NCBI GenBank assembly: GCA_947500135.1
Contig: CANMQX010000002.1
Location: forward strand, 558,001 to 622,000
DNA: 64,000 nt
Direction: 5' to 3'
Source: an uncultured Paracoccaceae bacterium
GTDB taxonomy: Bacteria; Pseudomonadota; Alphaproteobacteria; Rhodobacterales; Rhodobacteraceae
A program made the translations under genes and the position numbers. The notes beneath the pieces are model-generated. The model was not told where the DNA came from. It made no database searches and was given only the letters and a program-made list of their open reading frames with translations. Shown piece after piece: positions 56,373 through 64,000 of the stretch; the stretch's first letter is position 1, and the number at the start of each line of letters is the position of its first letter.

Positions 56373-57322
56373 TTTCGCCAGGCCTTCGCAGGACGCAAGA
56401 TGGACCATTGCGCCGAACTGTCCGACCAGTGTGCAACGGGCAGAATAACACGGCGCAGGGCCACAAGCCCGGCTGTCACAAGCAGCCCCACAACTGCCGA
56501 CTTTGGAACCTCCCGAGCCAGATAAGTACGCATCGCAGCCAAGTCCATTTTGCCAAGCTGGATCACATCATCGCCGCGACCATAGTCCAACTGCTCTGCG
56601 CAAAACGTGTTGAATTGGACATCCCTGTGCTTTGGTGCGTCGTCCCACGTCTTTTTCAGATCGTCAGAACCACCAGTATATGCATTTGTAATGACAAAGC
56701 GGTCTTCGTCAAAAACCGCATCATCACCAACGCCAAAAACCGCCCGATGGTTGGCCATGATCAGACGCGCAAGCAAGACATGGTTCAAACTGCGCCGCCC
56801 GCCACGTGGGTCAGGCCAAACATCCGAAAACATCTCTGACACCATCCCAACAACTGCTGGAACCTGTGTGACATTCGAAATCCAGACGGGGCGAAACTGC
56901 CGTCGGAAAAAGATCAGAAAACATGTCAGACCATAAAGGACCCATGACAGGTTCTTTGATCGTTCATCCGGGTCGACCATCACAAGGCCAAGGTGTAGTA
57001 CATCAAGCGGTCGCGGCGCGGTGTCCACATTCATGACGACAAGCGCATTAAAGGCAATTGATCCGCCATCCCTTCGGCGAACCAATGTGATGATCACATC
57101 TTTCAAATCTTCGGGATCACCGGAAAAGACACCATAGGTCAGCTTGCCACGATCAAGCGTGCGCCCAGCGATCTGCCGCAATTCGTGCGATAGCCCGTTT
57201 AACGCGTCAACCGCCATCCATCGCCCCGGGCGTTCGACAATCCGGACCTGATAGTCAGGTCCGGACCGGATGGTCACATCCATGTATTGTCGCCCCAGCG
57301 TTTTGAAGATCGTCCGGATCAC
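56369..57322 (-). CDS. uncharacterised protein with a C-terminal membrane segment
   Basis: 317 residues if the GTG at 57320-57322 is used; an ATG at 57281-57283 (MDVTIRSG) is the alternative. The N-terminal 170 residues show an alpha/beta pattern (DVIITLVRRRDGGSIAFNALVVMNV, VDPDERSKNLSWVLYGLTCFLIFF) that could be GNAT-like, but I see no clear acetyl-CoA loop. A hydrophobic helix (VVGLLVTAGLVALRRVILPV) near residue 277 may anchor it. It is the first gene of the coupled set with the membrane protein and glycerate kinase. Function unknown. Confidence 0.7.
   Translation of the reverse strand: MIRTIFKTLGRQYMDVTIRSGPDYQVRIVERPGRWMAVDALNGLSHELRQIAGRTLDRGKLTYGVFSGDPEDLKDVIITLVRRRDGGSIAFNALVVMNVDTAPRPLDVLHLGLVMVDPDERSKNLSWVLYGLTCFLIFFRRQFRPVWISNVTQVPAVVGMVSEMFSDVWPDPRGGRRSLNHVLLARLIMANHRAVFGVGDDAVFDEDRFVITNAYTGGSDDLKKTWDDAPKHRDVQFNTFCAEQLDYGRGDDVIQLGKMDLAAMRTYLAREVPKSAVVGLLVTAGLVALRRVILPVAHWSDSSAQWSILRPAKAWRK
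57241..57265. repeat. perfect inverted repeat inside a coding region
   Basis: TCCGGACCTGA (57241-57251), spacer TAG, and its exact complement TCAGGTCCGGA (57255-57265). It falls within the first 28 codons of the 317-residue gene (18 bp past the alternative ATG at 57281-57283), where such a hairpin could affect translation start. It encodes ordinary residues (S-G-P-D-Y-Q-V-R). Confidence 0.7.
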
Positions 57323-57402
57323 GAATTGTCCCGCCTGCCCTTTGCGACGGAAGGTTAGGCAGACTGCATCAAAGTCACAAGGTCAACGTCATCCCGTTTG
57401 AC

Positions 57403-58152
57403 TCAAGCAGCCGCGCGGGGGTTCTTGCCCATGATGATCATCGACAGAATGTCATCCTCTGTCACATCCTCGACGCGTTCGGTCCCAATCAATTGCCCGT
57501 TCTTCATCACCGAAACACGATCACATAGATCCATCATCTCGCGCGTATCGTGACTAATCAAAAAGATACCAAGCCCTTGGTTCTTCAGCTCTTTGATCAA
57601 ATCGGCCACCATCGCCGTCTCATGCACACCCAAAGCAGCGGTGGGTTCGTCCATGATCAGGATACGGGCATTAAAATAAACCGCGCGGGCAATCGCAACA
57701 GACTGACGCTGACCACCGGACAAGGAACGGACGGGTTCAGAAAAACGTTGAAAATTCGGATTAAGCCGCGCCATGATCTTGCGCGACTCCGCCTCCATCG
57801 CCGTATCATCGACCAGACCAAATTTGGTGACAATCTCACGACCCAAAAATAGGTTTGATGCGGCATCAAGATTATCCGACAGGGCCAGCGTCTGATAAAT
57901 CGTCTCGATATTATGATCGCGGGCGTCTCGGGGGCTGTTAATCTCGACCTTCTGGCCGTTGATGAATATCTCGCCCGCATCCTTTTTATAGGCGCCAGAC
58001 AGGATCTTGATCAGTGTCGATTTCCCCGCGCCGTTATGGCCCAACAGGCCGACAACTTCACCCGGCATCACATCGATGGACACATCATCAACCGCTTTAA
58101 TCCCGCCGAAATGGATCGAAATATTGCGCATTTCAAGAAGTGGCGTGCTCAT
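57403..58152 (-). CDS. xylG: xylose-type ABC transporter ATP-binding protein
   Basis: 249 residues with a single ABC domain, whereas E. coli XylG has two (about 513), so this version probably works as a homodimer. Walker [11 protein letters not shown]-loop [11 protein letters not shown], signature [15 protein letters not shown], Walker [13 protein letters not shown], switch His LISHDTREM. The ATG overlaps the permease stop by one base (TGATG). Last gene of xylF-xylH-xylG. Confidence 0.92.
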   Translation of the reverse strand: MSTPLLEMRNISIHFGGIKAVDDVSIDVMPGEVVGLLGHNGAGKSTLIKILSGAYKKDAGEIFINGQKVEINSPRDARDHNIETIYQTLALSDNLDAASNLFLGREIVTKFGLVDDTAMEAESRKIMARLNPNFQRFSEPVRSLSGGQRQSVAIARAVYFNARILIMDEPTAALGVHETAMVADLIKELKNQGLGIFLISHDTREMMDLCDRVSVMKNGQLIGTERVEDVTEDDILSMIIMGKNPRAAA

Positions 58153-59417
58153 CAGCTATCTCCTGTTTTGCGACGGTAAAGGATATCCACCCACACGGCG
58201 AAGATCAGAACGCCACCGACAATCATATTTTGTAGCGGGGAATCGACGCCAACCATACCCATGCCAGACACCAGCGCCTGCATGATCAACGCGCCAAGGA
58301 TCGCACCATATATCGTCCCGACACCACCGGCGAGGGCCGTGCCGCCAATCACGGCGGCCGCGATCACGCGCAATTCGTCCAATTCACCCAATGATGACCC
58401 GGCAGAGCCCAAACGGGCCGAAGCAATGACAGCAGCAATTGCGGTCAGGGCACCCATCAAGGCGAAAACCTTCACAGTCAGCAGGCGCGTGTTCACGCCC
58501 GACAATTCCGCCGCATCCGGGTTACCGCCCATAGCAAAAACATAACGGCCAAAACGGGTTTTCTTGGCGATGATCGTCATGGCAATCGCGACAGCGATGA
58601 CAATCAAAACCGAAATCGGAAAACCGTAAGCCTCGGTATAACCCTCTGGCATCTCCAACCCTTCGGCTGCGAAACGTCGCTGCAAAATGCGCGTTGGGAT
58701 CATATAGGCGTTGATGATCGCGGTAATCCCGCAAATAGCCCCAACAAGGATCGCGCCAAGCGCATATTCGGCCCATAGCGGTTTTACCGCAAACCCATGA
58801 GAGACATATTTGCGACGTGTGTTGATCAAAAACCAAACCGTCAGCGCCGATCCAACCGCAGCCAATATCCAACTGGCCGTGACACCAATCGTGCCACTTG
58901 CGCCACCAAGCATGACGAAGTTCGGATCAAGCGGCGATATGGTCGTGCCCTTTGACACCCACCAGGCCGCGCCGCGCCAGATCAGCAAACCACCGAGCGT
59001 CACAATAAAGGAAGGGATAACCATATATCCAACCAACCACCCTTGGAACGCACCAATACCAGCGCCAAGAGCAACGCCCAGAACCAGCGTGATGATCCAG
59101 ATCGCCGGACTACCAAAACCAAGCATATTCGGCAAAAGCTGGACCTGAATGACGCCCATGATCATACCGACGACACCCAGAAGCGACCCGATAGACAGAT
59201 CGATGTTCCGCGTCACAATCACAAAAACCATGCCGGTCGCCATAACCGCCACCGAAGCGGTCTGCAGCGTCAGCGTGAACAGGTTGCGCGGGGTCAGAAA
59301 CGTGCCACCCGTCGCAATATGAAATACGACAGAGATTACAATGAACGCACCGATCATCCCCAAAAGGCGCGTATCGATCTGCAATGTCTTGATAATTTTC
59401 CCAAGCCCGTTGGACAT
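58152..59417 (-). CDS. xylH: xylose-type ABC transporter permease
   Basis: 421 residues from the ATG at 59415-59417, which has GGGAGGGAA upstream; the longer open frame includes a hairpin region. About ten membrane helices. BPD_transp_2 landmarks: [58 protein letters not shown] and [26 protein letters not shown]. It forms the sugar channel with the single-domain ATPase and the binding protein. Confidence 0.94.
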   Translation of the reverse strand: MSNGLGKIIKTLQIDTRLLGMIGAFIVISVVFHIATGGTFLTPRNLFTLTLQTASVAVMATGMVFVIVTRNIDLSIGSLLGVVGMIMGVIQVQLLPNMLGFGSPAIWIITLVLGVALGAGIGAFQGWLVGYMVIPSFIVTLGGLLIWRGAAWWVSKGTTISPLDPNFVMLGGASGTIGVTASWILAAVGSALTVWFLINTRRKYVSHGFAVKPLWAEYALGAILVGAICGITAIINAYMIPTRILQRRFAAEGLEMPEGYTEAYGFPISVLIVIAVAIAMTIIAKKTRFGRYVFAMGGNPDAAELSGVNTRLLTVKVFALMGALTAIAAVIASARLGSAGSSLGELDELRVIAAAVIGGTALAGGVGTIYGAILGALIMQALVSGMGMVGVDSPLQNMIVGGVLIFAVWVDILYRRKTGDS

Positions 59418-59463
59418 GAGGTTCCCTCCCCTAGACCCTTGTCGCGGGGTCAGTCGTTGCGGC

Positions 59464-59493
59464 AACCCCACCCGCGCAGACACGGGTGGGGTT
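59464..59493 (-). terminator. stem-loop between xylF and xylH
   Basis: Perfect 11-bp stem AACCCCACCCG with its complement around an 8-base loop, between the xylF stop (59511) and the xylH start. No T run follows on the minus strand, so protection of the xylF mRNA 3' end is as likely as termination. Confidence 0.6.
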
Positions 59494-59510
59494 CAGTTCT
59501 TTAATTGAGA

Positions 59511-60539
59511 TTATTCGCAGACTGCGAGGCCAGTAACACCTTGGCACAGCACGTCCTTGGGGATCCAGCCAGCATCCAGAACAAGGTTCAGCTTGTCTTG
59601 TGTGACCGGCTGCGGCGCCAGCAGCATTGAACTGACATCAACACCACCAGGTGACGTGAACGTAGCCGCGCCTTTGATATCGGCCATTGCCGTACCGCCG
59701 GCCAATGCCACGGCGATCTCGCCTGCATTGCGGCCCAACTCACGGCTGTCTTTCCAGACCGAAACGGTCTGCGTGCCCAGTGCAACGCGGTTCAGTGCGG
59801 CATGGTCACCATCCTGACCCGACACAGGAATACCGTCCATGCCCTGCGCTGCCAATGCAGCGACAACGCCGCCAGCAGTACCATCATTGGACGCGACAAC
59901 CGCATCAACTTCGTTGTTGGTCTGGGTCAGGATCTGCTCCATGTTCCGCTGTGCGTTGGAAGGCTGCCAGCCATCTGTATAGGCCTCGCCGACAATCGTG
60001 ATTGCACCGGAATCGATAGCGGCTTGCAGCACCTCCTGCTGACCACCACGCAGGAAGTCCGCATTTGGATCAGTGGGCGAGCCTTTGATCATGACGTAGT
60101 TGCCTTCCGGCTGCGCCTCAAGAACAGCAGCGGCTTGCATCCGACCCACCTCGACATTGTCAAATGTCAGATAGAACGCGCGGTCATCTTCGATCAGGCG
60201 ATCGTATCCGATGACAGGAATGCCCGCGGCTTCGGCTGCATCAAGTGCTGGCCCGATAGACGCACCGTCTTGTGCAAGAATAATCAGCGCGTCAACGCCT
60301 TGTGTGATCAGACTTTCAACATCAGCCAACTGCTTGGTCGCGGATGATTGCGCATCGGCCGACAGGTATTTCGCGCCAGCGGCGTCCAACGCGCCCAATA
60401 TAGCGGCTTCGTCGGTTTTCCAACGCTCTTCCTGAAAATCAGACCAGCTGACGCCAACAGTGACGCCGTGACCGTCGGCGAAAGCAGCCGTGTTAAAACC
60501 AGCGACAGCAATGGCCGCTGCGATAATGGATTTATGCAT
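59511..60539 (-). CDS. xylF: xylose-type ABC transporter substrate-binding protein
   Basis: 342 residues with a signal peptide (SIIAAAIAVAGFNTAAFADG). It matches E. coli XylF along its length: ERWKTDEAAILGALDAAGAKY, LITQGVDALIIL, GIPVIGYDRLI, FDNVEVGRMQA, IKGSPTDPNADFLRGGQ, AVVASNDGTAGGVVAALAAQG and SGQDGDHAAL. Xylose or a related pentose is the likely ligand. The ATG has GGGAGGA upstream. It is divergent from the ROK regulator gene. Confidence 0.94.
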   Translation of the reverse strand: MHKSIIAAAIAVAGFNTAAFADGHGVTVGVSWSDFQEERWKTDEAAILGALDAAGAKYLSADAQSSATKQLADVESLITQGVDALIILAQDGASIGPALDAAEAAGIPVIGYDRLIEDDRAFYLTFDNVEVGRMQAAAVLEAQPEGNYVMIKGSPTDPNADFLRGGQQEVLQAAIDSGAITIVGEAYTDGWQPSNAQRNMEQILTQTNNEVDAVVASNDGTAGGVVAALAAQGMDGIPVSGQDGDHAALNRVALGTQTVSVWKDSRELGRNAGEIAVALAGGTAMADIKGAATFTSPGGVDVSSMLLAPQPVTQDKLNLVLDAGWIPKDVLCQGVTGLAVCE

Positions 60540-60664
60540 GTATTCCTCCCAGAAGATGCTTGCCCAGTGATTTGGGGTATGGGCCTGTGAGACCCTACGG
60601 CGACTAAGATGCCATATTAATTTCAGTTGTCAAAATAAAAAACACATTCCAATCAAAAAAAGAC

Positions 60665-60679
60665 TGTACGGAGCGTACA
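60665..60679. promoter_or_regulatory. candidate xyl operator
   Basis: TGTACG-GAG-CGTACA, a perfect 6-3-6 inverted repeat in the divergent xylF/xylR gap. Two GAATTC palindromes (60690-60695 and 60708-60713), 18 bp apart, follow toward the regulator gene. Either set could be the ROK repressor site; this is inferred from position. Confidence 0.45.
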
Positions 60680-60752
60680 TAATCTTGCAGAATTCGGTAA
60701 ACATCGTGAATTCGCTCATGTTTTGCCCATTAATAATTCAGGCGCTAAAAAT

Positions 60753-62018
60753 ATGTATGATGAGCTGACAAAGGCTGAAGGCGAATCGACCGATCCGGCA
60801 GGGTTCGGGCCGCTGCTGCCTTCGAACATCGCCGATGCGAAGCCTTTGCGCCAGCAAATATTTGAACATGTAAGGGCTGCTGGACGGGCTGCGCGATCCG
60901 ACATGACGCGCGCCCTGAAAATCAGCGCCGGATCAGCCACCACCCTGACAGCGGACCTGATCAGTGCCGGCCTTTTGCGAGAAGTTGAAGGCTTACCACG
61001 CGAGGCAGGCCGTGGTCGCCCGCCTGTCGCACTTGAGGTTGTGCCGGAGGTTCACCATGTCATCGGCATTAAGCTGTCTGATGAACGCCACTCCGCAGTG
61101 CTCACCGATTTTGCGGGCAACCCGCTCGCGGATGCCACACTGGCAACTCCACCCACCCAACGGACACTGCCCGCGTTGTTTGATGAAATCAGTGGCCTGA
61201 TACAGGCTGTTCTCGATCCATGCGGCAAAAAACTTTCTGATATTGCGGCAGTCGGTGTCGGTCTATCGGGAATTGTCGATCATCAAACCGGCACTGTGCC
61301 CTGGTCGCCCCTTTTGACGACCCGCGGCAACGACCTTGCGCATGCATTCGAACAGCGTTTTGGCCTACCGCTCCACGTCGACAACGACGCAAACATGCTG
61401 ACCCTTGCCGAACTGTGGTTCGGTGCGGGGCGACAGATGGCAAACTTTGCCGTTGTGACCGTCGAACAAGGTGTCGGCATGGGACTCGTTCTGGAAAACC
61501 GCTTGTTTCGGGGGTCTAGGGGGATGGGGTTGGAACTCGGGCACACCAAGGTCCAACTGGATGGCGCGCTATGCCGTTGCGGGCAACGCGGCTGCCTTGA
61601 AGCCTATATTGCCGATTATGCGCTGACCCGCGAGGCTGCAACCGCGCTGCACCGCAATCCACGCAACCTGCAAAGCCCAAATGCAATGCTGGACGATCTG
61701 TTCGTGCAGGCAAAATCAGGCAATGACGCAGCACGTACCATTTTCAGGCGCGCCGGACGCTACCTATCCGTGGGTCTGGCGAATGTAATTCAGCTTTTTG
61801 ACCCTGAACTCATCATTCTGTCGGGCGAACGCATGCGGTATGACTATCTTTATGCAGAGGAGGTGCTGGCCGAAATGCACAAGTTGACCCTGAACGAAGG
61901 GCGCAGTCCCTGCCGGGTTGATACCCATGCTTGGGGCGATCTGGTTTGGGCACGCGGGGCGACAGCATTGGCGCTCGATGCCGTGACAGATGCCGCACTC
62001 GGTGACAATCGGCACTAA
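60753..62018 (+). CDS. ROK-family transcriptional regulator (XylR-like)
   Basis: 421 residues from the ATG at 60753. An N-terminal winged HTH (RQQIFEHVRAAGRAARSDMTRALKIS...LISAGLLREV) is followed by a ROK sugar-kinase-like domain: GVGLSGIVD, HVDNDANMLTLAE, VEQGVGMGLV, and the zinc motif C-R-C-G-Q-R-G-C-L-E. Sugar-responsive repressor, most likely of the divergent xylFHG operon. Its stop overlaps the next gene's start by one base (TAATG). Confidence 0.9.
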   Translation: MYDELTKAEGESTDPAGFGPLLPSNIADAKPLRQQIFEHVRAAGRAARSDMTRALKISAGSATTLTADLISAGLLREVEGLPREAGRGRPPVALEVVPEVHHVIGIKLSDERHSAVLTDFAGNPLADATLATPPTQRTLPALFDEISGLIQAVLDPCGKKLSDIAAVGVGLSGIVDHQTGTVPWSPLLTTRGNDLAHAFEQRFGLPLHVDNDANMLTLAELWFGAGRQMANFAVVTVEQGVGMGLVLENRLFRGSRGMGLELGHTKVQLDGALCRCGQRGCLEAYIADYALTREAATALHRNPRNLQSPNAMLDDLFVQAKSGNDAARTIFRRAGRYLSVGLANVIQLFDPELIILSGERMRYDYLYAEEVLAEMHKLTLNEGRSPCRVDTHAWGDLVWARGATALALDAVTDAALGDNRH

Positions 62019-63502
62019 TGCGGTATGTGTTGTTAATCTCCTTTCTGGCCAGTGCTGCCAGCGCAGATCCACTTTTTGAGGATCGATCTGGCGCGCTCGC
62101 TGGGCATGTCTATGATGGCGGCTGGGAACATTTCGTGGGTGGTGGCGTTGCTGTTTTCGACTGCGACAACAACACATTACCTGACATCTTTGCGGCGGGC
62201 GGTAGCAACCCTGCCGCGCTCTTCCGCAACTTGGGTGACTTCCAATTTGCAGCTACACCAGTAGCCACCATAACGGGCGCAACGGGGGCTTATCCTCTCA
62301 ATATCGATGGCGACGCGTTCATGGACCTGTTTGTCATGCGCGTGGGTGCAAACACCGTTCTGCGCGGTGGCCCCGACTGCACATTTGAAGACGCCAGCGC
62401 AATCCTTGGGACGCAGCAAGCGGACCGCTGGACAACCGCATTCACGGCCTGGTGGACGGGAATCGGCGCACCCCACATGGCAGTTGGAAACTATGTGGAC
62501 CGATCCGATCCCGACGGCCCGTTTGGGGCCTGCGATGACAATCAAATCCTGCAACCACGCAAGGACGAGCTGACATATGATGAAGTCACGCTCGCACCCG
62601 GTTTCTGCCCACTATCAATGCTGGTCGCAGATGATGCGCGCGGGCGCCCTACGCTGCGTATCTCAAATGATCGGCACTACTATGTGCGTGGCGGCTATGA
62701 ACAGATGTGGGATATCAGCGAGGGGCGGTTTCTGGACGAAAACGACGGATGGAAGAACGTATCGCTCTGGGGCATGGGTATTGCCAGCCGTGACCTCGAT
62801 GGCGATGGCCGTGACGAGGTGATGCTGACGTCGATGGGCGACCAACTGATGCAACTGGCACTACCTGACGGAACATACCGCCCTGCCCCGTTTGATCTGG
62901 GCACCTACGCGCAACGCCCACATTCCGGCGACGATGGCCGGCCATCCACCGGTTGGCATGCACAGTTCGCCGATGTCGATAACGACGGACGCCCTGATCT
63001 CTTTATAGCCAAAGGCAATGTAGACCAAATGCCAGGCAACGCTATGCGGGACCCCAACAACCTGCTGATGCAGAAATCAGACGGGCAGTTTGTGGAAAAA
63101 AGTGTCATCGCAGGCATCGCGACCAGTGAACGGTCACGCGGTGCGGCGCTGGCCGATTTTGATAACGATGGACGGCTTGACCTGATCGTGGTCAACCGGC
63201 GCGCCGCGATGGAACTTTATCGCAATGTTACAGAAGACGCGGGGAATTGGCTGCAAGTCAAACTCTACCAACCCGGGGGAAATCGTGATGCGGTTGGCGC
63301 GAAAATCACCGTAAACGCAAATGGCCATAGTCAAACCCAACAAATCACCGTTGGCGGCGGCCACGCAGCTGGCCAAATGCTACCCCTGCATTTCGGATTA
63401 GGCGATGCGGAAGCAGCGTCTATCACAGTGACATGGCCGGACGGTAGCACATCCATGCAACAGGCAGACGGCAATCAACTATTGAATATCCACCGGCGCT
63501 AG
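62018..63502 (+). CDS. secreted FG-GAP/VCBS repeat protein with ASPIC/UnbV domain (CRTAC1 type)
   Basis: 494 residues with a signal peptide (MRYVLLISFLASAASAD). FG-GAP-like calcium loops recur along a predicted beta-propeller: DCDNNTLPDIF, NIDGDAFMDLF, DLDGDGRDEVM, DVDNDGRPDLF and DFDNDGRLDLI. The C-terminal ASPIC/UnbV segment (GNRDAVGAKITV, TVGGGHAAGQM, HFGLGDAEAASITVTWPDGS) is complete. It is translated directly after the ROK gene (1-base overlap), which is an odd partner. It shares a CTAG stop overlap with the converging cytochrome c peroxidase gene, a class of genes that often accompanies such propellers. Confidence 0.9.
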   Translation: MRYVLLISFLASAASADPLFEDRSGALAGHVYDGGWEHFVGGGVAVFDCDNNTLPDIFAAGGSNPAALFRNLGDFQFAATPVATITGATGAYPLNIDGDAFMDLFVMRVGANTVLRGGPDCTFEDASAILGTQQADRWTTAFTAWWTGIGAPHMAVGNYVDRSDPDGPFGACDDNQILQPRKDELTYDEVTLAPGFCPLSMLVADDARGRPTLRISNDRHYYVRGGYEQMWDISEGRFLDENDGWKNVSLWGMGIASRDLDGDGRDEVMLTSMGDQLMQLALPDGTYRPAPFDLGTYAQRPHSGDDGRPSTGWHAQFADVDNDGRPDLFIAKGNVDQMPGNAMRDPNNLLMQKSDGQFVEKSVIAGIATSERSRGAALADFDNDGRLDLIVVNRRAAMELYRNVTEDAGNWLQVKLYQPGGNRDAVGAKITVNANGHSQTQQITVGGGHAAGQMLPLHFGLGDAEAASITVTWPDGSTSMQQADGNQLLNIHRR

Positions 63503-64000
63503 CGCGGTTGCGCCACAGGCAAACCACTTGGCACAGTATCCGGCACACCCAAACGGCCCTCAACGGTGACGGGATCAGTCAACGTGTCCAGAAATGCAAC
63601 CAGCGCATCCAGTTCCGTCGCAGTCAAAGGGACAGGTTTGGCTGTGACATAACGCGCGATAATCTGATTTTCGGCCAATCCCTCAGCATCGTTCACATCC
63701 ATCATTGGCAAAACGGCCTCTGACAAAACATAGTTTTCCAATGCGGTCACCGGATCGACATGCGCCTCAACAAACCCACGTAGCTCCGCATAAGCACCGG
63801 AATGGCCATATGGGGCCGTCAACGCCACATTCCGCAAACTCGGCGTGCGAAACGCATATCGGTCCGCGGGGTCACCGGTGACGCGAAAACGGCCCTCATC
63901 TCGGGCATGTGTTTCAAAACGAGCTGCCTTGCCCGGCCCCAATTGCGGAACGCCAGTGACATGGAAATCATGATCCGTCAGGAATGGCCCGCCATGGCAG
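63499..64000 (-). CDS. di-heme cytochrome c peroxidase family protein, 5' end missing
   Basis: About 166 residues reach the window edge. At the edge the frame begins C-H-G-G-P, the end of a CxxCH heme motif. It continues through DFHVTGVPQLGPGK, a characteristic RTPSLRNVALTAPYGHSGAY (the His near the second-heme pocket), and LTATELDALVAFLDTLTD. This matches the C-terminal domain of CcpA/MauG/MbnH-type periplasmic di-heme proteins. Whether it is a peroxidase or a maturation enzyme cannot be told from this part. It converges on the FG-GAP/ASPIC gene with overlapping stops. Confidence 0.85.
   Translation of the reverse strand, partial: CHGGPFLTDHDFHVTGVPQLGPGKAARFETHARDEGRFRVTGDPADRYAFRTPSLRNVALTAPYGHSGAYAELRGFVEAHVDPVTALENYVLSEAVLPMMDVNDAEGLAENQIIARYVTAKPVPLTATELDALVAFLDTLTDPVTVEGRLGVPDTVPSGLPVAQPR

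Overview
The window reads as a chromosomal segment of a marine alphaproteobacterium of the Roseobacter group (Rhodobacteraceae). This is inferred from gene content and order: tatABC, a glgBCAX-pgm-glgP glycogen block, a complete hut pathway with hutF, TctABC with TctDE, polyamine-type and XylFHG-type ABC importers, and many secreted-protein genes ending in ADGH-type signal peptides. Coding density is very high, with many 1-11 bp overlaps between consecutive genes. I saw no rRNA, tRNA, CRISPR array, insertion sequence or phage gene.

Layout. 1-6.2 kb: the 3' part of an NlpD-like LysM/LytM gene, then (minus strand) tatA-tatB-tatC-DUF815 ATPase, a WYL regulator (+), and dusA with a PhyH-like oxygenase gene (-). 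6.4-17.5 kb: a minus-strand glycogen operon in the order glgB, glgC, glgA, glgX, pgm, glgP, covering ADP-glucose synthesis, polymerisation, branching, debranching, phosphorolysis and the Glc-1-P/Glc-6-P link. 17.7-25.5 kb: a 2323-residue RTX protein built as a tandem duplication, followed by a TbpB-like surface lipoprotein gene. 25.9-32.2 kb: the tctCBA tripartite tricarboxylate transporter, divergent from tctD-tctE, which overlaps a third gene for a periplasmic binding protein. 32.2-40.8 kb: a Rieske oxygenase gene and the five-enzyme histidine degradation pathway (hutI-hutH-hutG-hutU divergent from hutF-hutC). 40.9-53.2 kb: a nitrogen-compound region with a LysR regulator, an AhpD-like protein, a creatininase-family hydrolase, an amino-acid ABC importer, a creatinase, a polyamine-type ABC importer with two unusual permeases, and a DUF1989 protein. 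53.5-57.3 kb: a small secreted protein gene, then an operon of two unknown proteins and a glycerate 2-kinase. 57.4-62 kb: xylF-xylH-xylG divergent from a ROK repressor gene. 62-64 kb: a secreted FG-GAP/ASPIC protein gene, tail to tail with a truncated di-heme cytochrome c peroxidase gene.

The combined picture is a heterotroph that imports carboxylates, pentose sugar, histidine and guanidino- or amine-type nitrogen compounds, and stores carbon as glycogen. The most unusual items are the internally duplicated RTX protein with its eight-copy unrecognised repeat and lipoprotein partner, the three-gene TctDE-plus-binding-protein sensor, and the polyamine-type ABC importer with a roughly 270-residue loop in one permease and an extra membrane domain on the other. 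Perfect stem-loops follow, or lie close behind, the binding-protein gene in three separate import operons.

Gene starts were chosen by Shine-Dalgarno sequence, overlap with the upstream gene and family N-terminus. Several differ from the longest open frame.
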